From the NCBI RefSeq assembly GCF_021261315.1, contig NZ_JAJSAX010000005.1, forward strand, positions 124,001-188,000: DNA of 64,000 nucleotides, read 5' to 3'. This document shows positions 8,017-16,038 of the stretch, in pieces. Position 1 is the stretch's first letter. Every line of letters begins with the position of its first letter. Source of the DNA: Epilithonimonas sp. JDS. Its GTDB lineage: Bacteria > Bacteroidota > Bacteroidia > Flavobacteriales > Weeksellaceae. The translations under genes and the position numbers were made by a program. The notes under the pieces were generated by a model. The model was not told the origin of the DNA and searched no databases. It worked only from the letters and a program-made list of their open reading frames with translations.

Positions 8017-11000
8017 ATGAACAAATTCATAAAAAGTATCATAGGATTTTCCCTTAAAAATAAAGCGTTCACATTCATTTGGGTAGCGATTCTGGCGGTT
8101 GCTGGTTTCATCAGTTTCAAGAATATGCCGATTGAAGCTTTCCCGGATGTGACGAACACACAGATCGTCATCATCAGCCAATGGAACGGGCGAAGTGCAG
8201 AAGAAGTAGAACGATTTGTCACCACACCAATTGAGTTGGCGATGAGTCCGGTCCAAAAGAAAACAAGCGTCCGAAGTACCACAATGTTCGGACTTTCCAT
8301 CGTCAAGATCTTGTTTGAAGATGGTGTGGACGATATTTTCGCAAGGAATATGGTCAACAACCAATTGCGAACGGTCAGTTTGCCAGACGAAATAGACCCG
8401 GAAGTTCAGCCGCCTTATGGACCAACCGGAGAGATCTACCGTTACACATTGGAAAGCAAAGACCGGGATTCCAGAGACCTTTTGACACTCCAAACCTGGG
8501 TCGTCGACAGAGCTTTGCGAAGTGTTCCCGGAGTTGCCGATGTCAATGTTTTCGGAGGTCAGGACAAAGTTTTTGAATTAAGCATCGATCCGAGAAAATT
8601 GGACAAATACAACCTGACGCCAGCCGAAGTTTTGGAAGCGGTAACCAACAGCAACCTGAATGTCGGCGGTGATGTCATCGAAAAAAGCGGACAAGCTTAT
8701 GTCGTTCGTGGAATTGGTTTGGTAAAATCAATTGCTGACATCGAAAATATTACAGTGCATAATGATAGCGGAAATCCAATCCTTGTCAAATATGTGGCCG
8801 ATGTTCACGAAGGTTCGATGCCGAGAGTCGGACAGGCTTCTCTCAATAATGAGAATGACACGGTGGAAGGAATCGTCGTGATGCGAAAAGGCGAGAATGC
8901 GCAGGAAGTTCTGAAACTGGTTAAAGCCAAGATCGAGGAACTGAATACGAAAATCCTTCCAAAGGATGTCAAAATGAGGACTTTCTACGATCGCCAGAAC
9001 TTGATGGATTTCACTACCAATACTGTGATGCACAACCTTTTGGAAGGGATCATTCTCGTAACGGTCATAGTATTGATCTTTATGGCGGATTGGCGGACTA
9101 CTTTGATTGTGTCCATCATCATTCCATTGTCCTTATTGTTTGCTTTTTTCTGTCTGAAGATGGCCGGAATGAGCGCCAACTTGTTATCGCTAGGTGCGGT
9201 TGATTTCGGGATCATCATTGACGGAGCGGTCGTGATGGTCGAAGGATTATTCGTCATGTTAGACCATAAAGCGAAGAAATATGGAATGGAACGCTTCAAC
9301 AAAATGGCAAAAGCTGGTTGGATTAAACAAACCGGAACCGGATTGGGGAAAGCGATCTTCTTTTCAAAATTAATTATCATCACCTCTCTTTTACCGATTT
9401 TCTCCTTCCAAAAAGTGGAAGGTAAAATGTTCTCTCCATTGGCATTCACCTTAGGTTTTGCATTGCTTGGTGCATTGATATTCACATTGACTTTAGTTCC
9501 TGTGATGTCACATTTGCTCTTAAAGAAAAATGTAAAGGAAAGACACAATCCATTCGTGGAATTCTGGGACAAATATGTGATGAAAGGTTTGAAGTTTACC
9601 TTCAGGTATAAAAAAGTCAGCCTTTTCGTTTCGACTGCAGTGTTGGCGATCACCTTATTTTCAGCGACATTCCTGGGAACCGAATTCTTACCGCAGTTGA
9701 ATGAAGGTTCGCTTTGGATCACAGCAGAAATGCCGATGAGTTCGTCCTTGGACAAATCTTTGGTCACTGCCAACGCACTCAAAAAAGATATTATGAGTTT
9801 CCCGGAAGTGACCGATGTTCTGGCGCAGACGGGTAGAAGCAATGACGGAACCGACCCGAACGGATTTGGTTTCGTACAGTTCGCCGTCAGCCTTCAACCG
9901 AAAGAAGATTGGAAACGGAAAATCACCTATGATGAATTGATCGAGCAGATCGATAAAAAACTGAAGAATTACCAAGGCATCACCTTTAATTATTCTCAAC
10001 CTATTTCTGATAACGTTGCTGAAGCAGTGGCGGGTTTCAAAGCGGAAAATGGTATCAAAATCTATGGTGACAATCTGCATACTTTGGACAGACTGGCGGA
10101 TGAAGTTCTGGCTTCTATCAAAAATGTGGAAGGTGTGAAAGAGCCTGGGATCATCAAGAATATTGGTCAGCCAGAGATCAGTGTGGTTTTGGACAGAAGC
10201 AAAATGGCGGCGTACGGCGTGTTGCCAGCCGATGCGCAAGCGGTACTGGAAATGGCTTTTGGTGGAAAAACTGGTTCTGAAATGTTTGATGGAGAAAGAA
10301 AATTCCCAATCAGATTGCGTTATGCTCAGGAATACAGAAAGAACGAAATCGATATTGCTTCTCTAATGGTTCCAACCCAGGACGGTGCGAAGATCCCATT
10401 GAAAGAAATCAGTACAATTGAGAAAGAAAACGGTGCAGCTTTCATTTACAGAGATGATATAAAGCGTTATATTGGCGTCAAGTTCTCTATCCGTGACCGA
10501 GACCTCGGTGGAACGATTGCCGATGCGCAAAAGAAAGTAGATAAGATCAAATTGCCAGATGGATATTCGATTGGATGGACCGGACAGTTTGAGAATCAGC
10601 AAAGAGCCACCAACCGATTGACGCAGGTGGTTCCTATCAGTATCATTGGCATCTTCTTCCTTTTGTTTATCTTATTTGGGAATATGAAAGATTCACTTTT
10701 GGTCTTGGCGAATGTTCCATTTGCCCTGATCGGCGCCATCATCGCATTGCATTTGACAAATATGAATTTCGGGATCTCTGCAGGTGTTGGGATGATTGCG
10801 TTGATTGGGATCTGTATCCAAAATGGGGTGATCCTGATTTCTGAGTTCCATCAAAATGTCAAGAACGGATTATCCTTGGATTCATCCATTATGGAAGGCG
10901 TGAAAGTACGAACCCGACCAGTTGTGATGACGGCTTTGATGGCTTCGATCGGACTTCTGCCAGCTGCACTTTCCACAGGAATCGGTTCTGAATCTCAGAA

Positions 11001-11115
11001 ACCTTTGGCGATTGTCATCATTGGTGGACTGATTACCGCAACGATATTAACCTTATTGATCTTCCCAATCATCTTCTGGATCTTCAACAGAAGGAAAAAT
11101 GAAGTGATCAATTAA
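8017..11115 (+). CDS. Heavy-metal efflux RND pump, CusA/CzcA family
   Basis: Inner-membrane proton-driven exporter of metal cations. It has 1032 residues, the normal family length. Twelve membrane helices are expected: one at the N-terminus (AFTFIWVAILAVAGFISF), a block around 340-520, and a final block around 870-1025. The helix-4 motif VDFGIIIDGAVVMVEG carries the Asp and Glu of the heavy-metal efflux proton relay (typically DFG..DGA..E). Large periplasmic loops contain AMPMSSS-like and GFGFVQF segments. The set channel-adaptor-pump is complete. A strong terminator follows. The exact metal cannot be deduced. Confidence 0.93.
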   Translation: MNKFIKSIIGFSLKNKAFTFIWVAILAVAGFISFKNMPIEAFPDVTNTQIVIISQWNGRSAEEVERFVTTPIELAMSPVQKKTSVRSTTMFGLSIVKILFEDGVDDIFARNMVNNQLRTVSLPDEIDPEVQPPYGPTGEIYRYTLESKDRDSRDLLTLQTWVVDRALRSVPGVADVNVFGGQDKVFELSIDPRKLDKYNLTPAEVLEAVTNSNLNVGGDVIEKSGQAYVVRGIGLVKSIADIENITVHNDSGNPILVKYVADVHEGSMPRVGQASLNNENDTVEGIVVMRKGENAQEVLKLVKAKIEELNTKILPKDVKMRTFYDRQNLMDFTTNTVMHNLLEGIILVTVIVLIFMADWRTTLIVSIIIPLSLLFAFFCLKMAGMSANLLSLGAVDFGIIIDGAVVMVEGLFVMLDHKAKKYGMERFNKMAKAGWIKQTGTGLGKAIFFSKLIIITSLLPIFSFQKVEGKMFSPLAFTLGFALLGALIFTLTLVPVMSHLLLKKNVKERHNPFVEFWDKYVMKGLKFTFRYKKVSLFVSTAVLAITLFSATFLGTEFLPQLNEGSLWITAEMPMSSSLDKSLVTANALKKDIMSFPEVTDVLAQTGRSNDGTDPNGFGFVQFAVSLQPKEDWKRKITYDELIEQIDKKLKNYQGITFNYSQPISDNVAEAVAGFKAENGIKIYGDNLHTLDRLADEVLASIKNVEGVKEPGIIKNIGQPEISVVLDRSKMAAYGVLPADAQAVLEMAFGGKTGSEMFDGERKFPIRLRYAQEYRKNEIDIASLMVPTQDGAKIPLKEISTIEKENGAAFIYRDDIKRYIGVKFSIRDRDLGGTIADAQKKVDKIKLPDGYSIGWTGQFENQQRATNRLTQVVPISIIGIFFLLFILFGNMKDSLLVLANVPFALIGAIIALHLTNMNFGISAGVGMIALIGICIQNGVILISEFHQNVKNGLSLDSSIMEGVKVRTRPVVMTALMASIGLLPAALSTGIGSESQKPLAIVIIGGLITATILTLLIFPIIFWIFNRRKNEVIN

Positions 11116-11171
11116 AACACAAATTGATTTATACTATAGTTGAGTTATAGTTGTTAGTTTCTCTCTAGTTG

Positions 11172-11207
11172 ACGTTCTCCCGGATTATTTCGGGGGAACG
11201 TTTTTTT
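11172..11207 (+). terminator. Terminator of the efflux operon
   Basis: Stem ACGTTCTCCCG with CGGGGGAACGT (one wobble pair, 11 bp), 8-nt loop, then TTTTTTT. It lies 57 bp after the pump stop codon. Confidence 0.9.
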
Positions 11208-11256
11208 GTTTAATAAGAGACGTTTTGAAAACTTATTGTGACGTAGTAAAAAATGA

Positions 11257-11292
11257 CGCGTGAAGTTGAGTGATGCCCCGCGTGAAGTTGAG
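11257..11292 (+). repeat. Two direct repeats of CGCGTGAAGTTGAG
   Basis: The 14-mer CGCGTGAAGTTGAG occurs at 11257-11270 and again at 11279-11292, a 22-bp period (two helical turns). A third partial CACGCGTG follows at about 11300. It lies in a 470-bp intergenic region otherwise holding the upstream terminator and repeat copy A. Function unknown; the two-turn spacing would suit a protein-binding site. Confidence 0.5.
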
Positions 11293-11417
11293 GCAAAGCA
11301 CGCGTGGTATTTTTGACATCCCTGCAAACCCTCTATCCATAAGACTTGGCAAAGGACATTTTTTAGTATTACTATGATCTTGGAAATTGTTGGAAAAATG
11401 TGAATTGAATCTGAAAA

Positions 11418-11557
11418 TTTCAACCTGGCGAAGCGCACCCCGGGCTGAGTGGAGCTCTTTTTCTGTCATTGCGATGGTAGAAATTTTCAACAAACAGCTG
11501 CACGTCGATCGCAATGGCAGAAAAAAGCGGGAACGGAGCACGGATAAGGGGCCCAAA
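11418..11557 (+). repeat. Dispersed intergenic repeat, copy A
   Basis: Structured repeat of about 140 bp shared with 23911-24038 and, inverted, with 5248-5355. Conserved blocks in order: TTTCAAC..GGCGAAGCGCA, CCCGGGCTGAGTGGAGCTC, TTTTTCTGTCATTGCGAT, a variable loop of about 34 nt, TCGCAATGGCAGAAAAAAGC, then GGGAACGGAGCACGGATAAG and GCCCAAAT. The inner arms pair as a 16-bp stem with one wobble. The stem is conserved between copies A and B while the loop is not. A promoter box for the next gene starts 6 bp after its end. Confidence 0.7.
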
Positions 11558-11562
11558 TTATT

Positions 11563-11570
11563 TATCTTTG
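11563..11570 (+). promoter_or_regulatory. -7 box TATCTTTG of the deformylase-like gene
   Basis: Exact match to the Bacteroidota consensus TAnnTTTG, 15 bp before the ATG at 11586. No convincing -33 element is visible upstream because that stretch is the end of repeat copy A. Confidence 0.55.
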
Positions 11571-11585
11571 AAGTAAAAATAAACG

Positions 11586-12209
11586 ATGCGGAATTTTACG
11601 GTTTTAATGTTATTGTGTCTGGGAACTTTTGCTTTTCCTCAGAAATTCTCAAAAGAAGAAAAAAATCTGATCCTCGCTGGCGACATCAAAACGGCTTTAC
11701 CGATCTATCAAACCGACCAGGAGCAGCAACACAAAGTGCTGCTGAACCAGTCCGAAGAGATCTCGCCCAAAGATAAAAACCTGCCGATCCTGATTGAGAG
11801 AATGAGGCTGGCTCTCGCTGCAACTGGCGGTGGCGTTGGGATTGCGGCGCCTCAGGTCGGGATCAATAGGCGAGTGGTGCTGGTGCAACGCTTTGATAAG
11901 CCAAATGCGCCAGTGGAATATTTTATCAATCCCAAAATTACCTGGTGGTCCGAACTTCTGAACAAAAGTCCGGAAGGCGACCTGTCGATAGAGACTTTCC
12001 GTGGTGATTTCTACAGAAGCTACAGCATCCGACTGGAATATTATGACCTTAATAACAAGAAACACGAAGAAATGGTGGAAGGTTTCACTGCTGTGATTTT
12101 CCAGCACGAAATCGACCATTTGTTTGGAATTCTGATTTCTGATAAGCAGGAAAAGGAGAAGGATCTGAAGGTAAATGAAGTGAAGGTTTACAAAAAATCT
12201 AAATATTAA
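11586..12209 (+). CDS. Exported peptide-deformylase-like protein, Cys ligand replaced
   Basis: Peptide-deformylase fold, but with a signal peptide (FTVLMLLCLGTFAFPQ) and a 207-residue length, longer than the usual 165-190. Motif I is GVGIAAPQ (83-90) and motif III is QHEIDHLFG (173-181), both intact with two His ligands and the catalytic Glu175. Motif II, normally EGCLS with the metal-binding Cys, reads EGDLS (130-134), so the Cys ligand is Asp132. True deformylases act in the cytosol on nascent chains; this one is probably periplasmic and its substrate is unknown. It may bind a different metal or be a non-deformylase hydrolase. Confidence 0.8.
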   Translation: MRNFTVLMLLCLGTFAFPQKFSKEEKNLILAGDIKTALPIYQTDQEQQHKVLLNQSEEISPKDKNLPILIERMRLALAATGGGVGIAAPQVGINRRVVLVQRFDKPNAPVEYFINPKITWWSELLNKSPEGDLSIETFRGDFYRSYSIRLEYYDLNNKKHEEMVEGFTAVIFQHEIDHLFGILISDKQEKEKDLKVNEVKVYKKSKY

Positions 12210-12298
12210 TTTGAAAGCTATCAACCAAAAGCCATCTGCTAAAAGCCGTTTAGGTCTGGTTTTTGAATGAGAAAATCAAATCCATTAAATTATAAACT

Positions 12299-12646
12299 AT
12301 GAACTTCATTATCCGTTTGCTGATCACTGCGATATCAGCTTTTATCCTTAGCAAAGTCCTTACAGGTGTACATTTTGACACTTTTGGCTCAACGATTATT
12401 TTTGCCATTGTACTCGGACTTCTCAACCTGATTGTAAAACCGGTTTTATCGATATTATCCTTGCCGATTACGATCCTGACGCTTGGTTTGTTTTCATTTG
12501 TTATCAATGCTTTGATTATTTTACTAACAGATTATCTGATGGACAGTATGCAGGTAGAAGGCTTCTGGTGGGCACTTTTGTTCAGTATTTTACTGTCGCT
12601 CGTCACATCAGCGTTCTCAACCATCTTCGAAAGCAAAGAGGATTAA
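12299..12646 (+). CDS. Phage holin family protein (4-TM, PF04020 type)
   Basis: Small integral membrane protein of 115 residues with four hydrophobic segments (FIIRLLITAISAFILSKVL, TIIFAIVLGLLNLIVKPVL, LPITILTLGLFSFVINALIILL, FWWALLFSILLSLVTSAFSTIF). The sequence GLLNLIVKPVLSILSLPITILTLGLF is the family hallmark (cut here to its ends: NLIVKP and ILTLGLF). The name is historical; bacterial copies outside phages have no proven lytic role. It stands alone between the deformylase-like gene and the trp operon terminator. Confidence 0.85.
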   Translation: MNFIIRLLITAISAFILSKVLTGVHFDTFGSTIIFAIVLGLLNLIVKPVLSILSLPITILTLGLFSFVINALIILLTDYLMDSMQVEGFWWALLFSILLSLVTSAFSTIFESKED

Positions 12647-12654
12647 ACATAAAA

Positions 12655-12687
12655 AAAGAGTTTCAGTCAATTGAAACTCTTTTTTAT
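12655..12687. terminator. Bidirectional terminator, holin-like gene / trp operon
   Basis: AAAGAGTTTCA pairs with TGAAACTCTTT (11 bp, 6-nt loop), with an A-run on one side and a T-run on the other. It serves the plus-strand holin-like gene and could also end the minus-strand trp transcript that stops at trpA (12746). Confidence 0.85.
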
Positions 12688-12745
12688 TAAACTTTTCTCG
12701 CAGATTAAGCAAATTCCGCAGATTCAATGATCTGCCAAATCAGCT

Positions 12746-13492
12746 CTATCTGCGAGAATTTATTTTTATTCCATTAATGAATTCTCGGCCTTTCTCATCC
12801 CAATTTTCATTCTCCAAAAGAATTTTAACGAAAGCTGTTCCGATGATTCCACCTTGTGCTTTCTCTGTCACGTTTTCAAAATCCTTTTTATCCTTGATTC
12901 CAAAACCGATGAAAACTGGATTTGTTAAGTTTAATGAAGCCAATTTATTCAGATAATCTTCATTCTTCAAAACAGAATTTGCATTTCCTGTGGTGGAAGA
13001 TGAACTCACGGCGTATAAAAATCCAGAACTTAAAGAATCCAGATATTTGATACGCTCTTCCGAAGTTTCCGGCGTTACGAGAAAAGTAAAGTTCAGATTG
13101 TATTTCTTAAAGATTTCGCCATATTGATTTTCAAAAGCGATTGGAGGAAGATCTGGAATAATCAATCCTGAAACGCCAACTTCCGCACATTTCTGACAAA
13201 AATTCTCAAATCCGAACTGCAAAACTGGATTCAGATAACCCATAAAGATCTTCGGAATCGTCACAAAATCTTTGATTTCAGCCAATTGTTCGAATAGTTT
13301 TTTGATGCTCATTCCGTTTTTCAAAGCCAACGAATGCGCATCTTGGATCACAGGTCCATCCGCAACCGGATCAGAATATGGAATCCCGATTTCCATCATA
13401 TCTGCGCCGGAATCCTGGATGAGTTTCGCGATTTTTCCTGTGTCTTCCAGCTCAGGCATTCCGGCTGTGAAGTATATGTTTAGTTTTTTCAT
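12746..13492 (-). CDS. trpA: Tryptophan synthase alpha chain
   Basis: Cleaves indole-3-glycerol phosphate to indole and glyceraldehyde-3-phosphate; works in the alpha2beta2 complex with TrpB. The start at 13492 (MKKLNIYFTAGMPELED) gives 248 residues, matching the short N-terminus of Bacteroidota homologues; an upstream in-frame start at 13558 would read through the intergenic repeat. Catalytic Glu34 (MMEIGIPYSDP) and Asp45 (PVADGPVIQ) are present, as are the phosphate-binding GFGIKD and GGIIGTAFVK loops. Last gene of the trp operon. Confidence 0.95.
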   Translation of the reverse strand: MKKLNIYFTAGMPELEDTGKIAKLIQDSGADMMEIGIPYSDPVADGPVIQDAHSLALKNGMSIKKLFEQLAEIKDFVTIPKIFMGYLNPVLQFGFENFCQKCAEVGVSGLIIPDLPPIAFENQYGEIFKKYNLNFTFLVTPETSEERIKYLDSLSSGFLYAVSSSSTTGNANSVLKNEDYLNKLASLNLTNPVFIGFGIKDKKDFENVTEKAQGGIIGTAFVKILLENENWDEKGREFINGIKINSRR

Positions 13493-13578
13493 TTTTTGTT
13501 GTATTAAAGTATTACTGTAAAATGTATTCACGATTCTAAGGATTGTTAATACATTCAAACGTTCTACATTTTACAGAT
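13493..13578. repeat. Inverted-repeat arms without gene (empty four-helix cassette site)
   Basis: The trpB-trpA gap consists almost entirely of two arms: CTGTAAAATGTA (13515-13526) pairs perfectly with TACATTTTACAG (13565-13576). The left side (13494-13538) matches 31509-31553, and the right side (from GTTAATACATT at 13545) matches 31916 onward; those are the two flanks of a four-helix-bundle gene in the beta-oxidation operon. By eye about 39 of 45 left-arm bases agree. Here the arms are joined by a short loop with no ORF. The homology is observed; the name 'empty site' is inference. Confidence 0.65.
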
Positions 13579-14757
13579 TTAAAGATGTTTCAAATACGTT
13601 TCCATATCTTTATCGCCACGACCGCTGAGGCAAATCACGACAATATCATCCTTGTCGAATTTCTTCTTGTCCAGAACAGCCAAAGCGTGCGCACTTTCCA
13701 GCGCTGGAATAATTCCTTCGATTTTGGTTAATTCAAAAGCAGATTTCAAAGCTTCATCATCATTAATACTGAAAAATTCAGCGCGATTCTCTCTGAAAAG
13801 ATTGGCGTGCATCGGTCCAATTCCCGGATAATCCAAACCTGCGGAAATAGAATGAGGCTCAATCACTTGGCCGTCTTCCGTCTGCATCACCAAACTCTGA
13901 CTTCCGTGTAGAATTCCTAAAGTTCCTAAGAAAGTTGTAGCAGCAGACTTGCCGGAATCAACGCCGAGACCGCCAGCTTCAGCAGCAATGATCTTCACAC
14001 TTTCTTCATTCACATAATGATAAAAAGTACCTGCGGCATTACTTCCGCCACCAACACAGGCAATTACATAATCCGGATTTTCTCTTCCAACTTTTTCATT
14101 CAGTTGTTCTTTGATCTCCTTCGAGATCACACTTTGGAATCTCGCAACCAGATCTGGAAACGGATGCGGACCTACCACACTACCGATGATGTAATGCGTG
14201 GTCGCCGGATTATTGATCCAATCTCTCAAGGCTTCATTCACCGCGTCTTTCAAAGTTTTGGAGCCAGAAGTTGCGGGAATCACGGTTGCACCGAGCATTT
14301 TCATTCGGGCAACATTCGGCGATTGTCTTGCAATATCGACTTCGCCCATATAAACGATGCATTCCAAGCCTAACAAAGCACAAGCTGTCGCCGTTGCAAC
14401 GCCGTGTTGACCAGCGCCTGTTTCTGCAATGATGCGGTTTTTCCCCAATTTCTTTGCTAGTAATGCTTGACCTAATGCGTTGTTGATCTTGTGTGCGCCG
14501 GTATGATTCAGGTCTTCTCTTTTCAGATAGATTTGAGTTTGATATTTTTCGCTGAGATTCTTAGCGAAATAGAGTGGTGTAGCACGTCCAACATAATTCT
14601 TCAGCAAATCCTGAAACTCGGTCTGGAATTCTTCGGATTCGATGATCTGGATGTATTTTTCCTGTAATTGTGCAACGTTTGGGTAAAGCATTTCTGGAAC
14701 GAAAGCGCCTCCGAAATCGCCGTAGTAGCCGTTTTTATCTGGGTTTTGGTAGTTCAT
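13579..14757 (-). CDS. trpB: Tryptophan synthase beta chain
   Basis: PLP enzyme that condenses indole with serine to give tryptophan. Start chosen at 14757 ([17 protein letters not shown]), giving 392 residues; a start at 14781 would add MAKKNKKN from a T-rich spacer. The PLP lysine is Lys90 in [13 protein letters not shown], the catalytic Glu is in ETGAGQHG, and the phosphate-binding loop is GGGSNAAG. It lies downstream of the IS200-like element and upstream of trpA, separated from each by repeat-derived spacers, so read-through of those hairpins is needed for full expression. Confidence 0.95.
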   Translation of the reverse strand: MNYQNPDKNGYYGDFGGAFVPEMLYPNVAQLQEKYIQIIESEEFQTEFQDLLKNYVGRATPLYFAKNLSEKYQTQIYLKREDLNHTGAHKINNALGQALLAKKLGKNRIIAETGAGQHGVATATACALLGLECIVYMGEVDIARQSPNVARMKMLGATVIPATSGSKTLKDAVNEALRDWINNPATTHYIIGSVVGPHPFPDLVARFQSVISKEIKEQLNEKVGRENPDYVIACVGGGSNAAGTFYHYVNEESVKIIAAEAGGLGVDSGKSAATTFLGTLGILHGSQSLVMQTEDGQVIEPHSISAGLDYPGIGPMHANLFRENRAEFFSINDDEALKSAFELTKIEGIIPALESAHALAVLDKKKFDKDDIVVICLSGRGDKDMETYLKHL

Positions 14758-14776
14758 ATTTTTTTTATTTTTTTTA

Positions 14777-15356
14777 GCCACAAAGTGGCGATTTAATCAA
14801 GGATAGGATGAAATCCTATCAAATTAGATTGAAAGTCAATCCCATAGATATTTTTCATCATATTCGATTTTATATTTTTGATAATAACTCACGAGTTCTT
14901 TTTTGAAATCAAAGTCTTTGTGATGCTCTCTCTGATTTTTAATATAATTTTTCACAACAAATATGTTGTTCGGACTAACTGAAAATGCGCCATAACCATC
15001 TTGCCAAAAGAAAGATTCATATTTCTTTCCTTTACTTTTTATCCATTTTGAAGAATGTGCTTTTATTTCCTGAACTAATTTCATCAATGCAATTTTCCTC
15101 GAGAGCAGGCAAAGAATATGAATGTGATTGTCGGTTCCTCCAATTTGGATTGCTGTGCTTTCAAATTGTTTACAAATCGAACCAATGTAAGCAAATAGTT
15201 CATTTTCAATAGCTTCATCTATAAAATCATTTCGATAATTCGTACTGAAAATGATGTGAATGTAATTTTTTACGAGAGATTGTGGCATAATTTCAATTTG
15301 TGTTTTAAATTTCATAGGATTTCATCCTATTCTATATTATGTCGTCCCTTTGGGAC
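14777..15356. mobile_element. IS200/IS605-like element with flanking REP-type hairpins
   Basis: A single tnpA-type gene sits between short palindromes. On the left are GCCAC-AAA-GTGGC (14777-14789), GATAGGAT-GAA-ATCCTATC (14802-14820) and GATTGA-AAG-TCAATC (14827-14841). On the right are ATAGGAT-TTC-ATCCTAT (15314-15330) and GTCCC-TTT-GGGAC (15344-15356). The 14802 and 15314 hairpins are the same sequence in opposite orientation. There are no terminal inverted repeats of the DDE type and no obvious target duplication, as expected for a Y1 HUH element or a REP-associated transposase. Exact ends are a guess. Confidence 0.65.
14836..15288 (-). CDS. tnpA: IS200/IS605-family Y1 transposase (TnpA)
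   Basis: Single-strand DNA transposase of the HUH class, 150 residues from the start at 15288 (MPQSLVKNYIHIIFSTNYR), the usual family beginning. The metal-binding motif is NHIHIL (His55, His57) and the nucleophile is Tyr115 in VVKNYIKNQREHH. A start at 15315 would begin inside the flanking hairpin. The gene lies within the trp operon, between trpF and trpB, in the same orientation. All catalytic residues are present, so it may be active; it could mobilise itself as IS200 or act on REP-like hairpins in trans. Confidence 0.85.
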   Translation of the reverse strand: MPQSLVKNYIHIIFSTNYRNDFIDEAIENELFAYIGSICKQFESTAIQIGGTDNHIHILCLLSRKIALMKLVQEIKAHSSKWIKSKGKKYESFFWQDGYGAFSVSPNNIFVVKNYIKNQREHHKDFDFKKELVSYYQKYKIEYDEKYLWD

Positions 15357-16023
15357 TGTTTAATAAATTTAGGAAATCTTTTATTTTATCCAAATCTTTA
15401 TTTCCTGGTTCAACCTCGAATTTTGAATTAATATCTAGCGCAATTGGTTGGTGGTTGACAGCTGACAGTTGATGGATATTTTCTAGTGAAATTCCGCCAC
15501 TTAAAATGTAAGGAATTGGAATTATGATTTCATTTAAAATATTCCAATCGAAGATTTTTCCTGTTCCGCCGAAAGCTTTCGAGTCTGTATCAAATAGGAG
15601 ATAGTTGATGGTAGCTGGTTGTTCGTTGATGTTTTTTTGTAATTCCTCAGGCGATTGATTTCCGATTCTGATTACTTTTACCATTTTAATTTCGGGATTT
15701 AGTTTTTTTCTTAATTCTGAAATAAAATCATCATTTTCGTCGCCGTGAAGTTGGATGAAGTTTAAGTTTGCTTTTTCTGAAATTTCAATAATTCTTTCAA
15801 CATTTTCGTTTACAAAAACACCAACTTTTCCTGAATGTTCAATTTCTGAAATCTGTTCTAAAGTCAAATGATTCAAAACAAATCTTGGCGATTTATTATA
15901 AAAGATAAAGCCTAAGAAATTAATTTTTAAATCAATCAATTCCTGAATCTGGTCGAGTTTGGTCAATCCGCAGACTTTGAGTTGCAATTGGTTGTTGGCT
16001 TCTTGCTTTTGGCTTTTCATCAT
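15337..16023 (-). CDS. trpF: Phosphoribosylanthranilate isomerase
   Basis: Amadori isomerase converting phosphoribosylanthranilate to CdRP, third step after chorismate. It has 228 residues, slightly long. The catalytic Cys is in LKVCGLTK and the Asp in YLLFDTDSKAFGGTGK; the phosphate loop is LSGGISLENI. The last six residues (SPKGTT) are encoded by the REP-like hairpin at 15344-15356, and the first residues (MMKSQKQEANNQ) by a low-complexity stretch rich in TTGGC, so both ends have been remodelled by repeats. The start at 16023 or 16020 cannot be decided. Confidence 0.93.
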   Translation of the reverse strand: MMKSQKQEANNQLQLKVCGLTKLDQIQELIDLKINFLGFIFYNKSPRFVLNHLTLEQISEIEHSGKVGVFVNENVERIIEISEKANLNFIQLHGDENDDFISELRKKLNPEIKMVKVIRIGNQSPEELQKNINEQPATINYLLFDTDSKAFGGTGKIFDWNILNEIIIPIPYILSGGISLENIHQLSAVNHQPIALDINSKFEVEPGNKDLDKIKDFLNLLNSPKGTT

Positions 16024-16038
16024 TTTTAACTGTTAAAC

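Noticed and set aside
8985-9842. 285-codon ORF on the minus strand within the RND pump gene
   Set aside because: Frame shadow of a strongly conserved pump gene; its translation has no signal, domain or promoter.
12299-12646. Prophage remnant because of the holin-family name
   Set aside because: No other phage gene is near, and this family is widespread in bacterial chromosomes.
13493-13558. N-terminal extension of TrpA
   Set aside because: The extra 22 residues come from the intergenic inverted repeat and precede the conserved MKKLNIYFTAG start.
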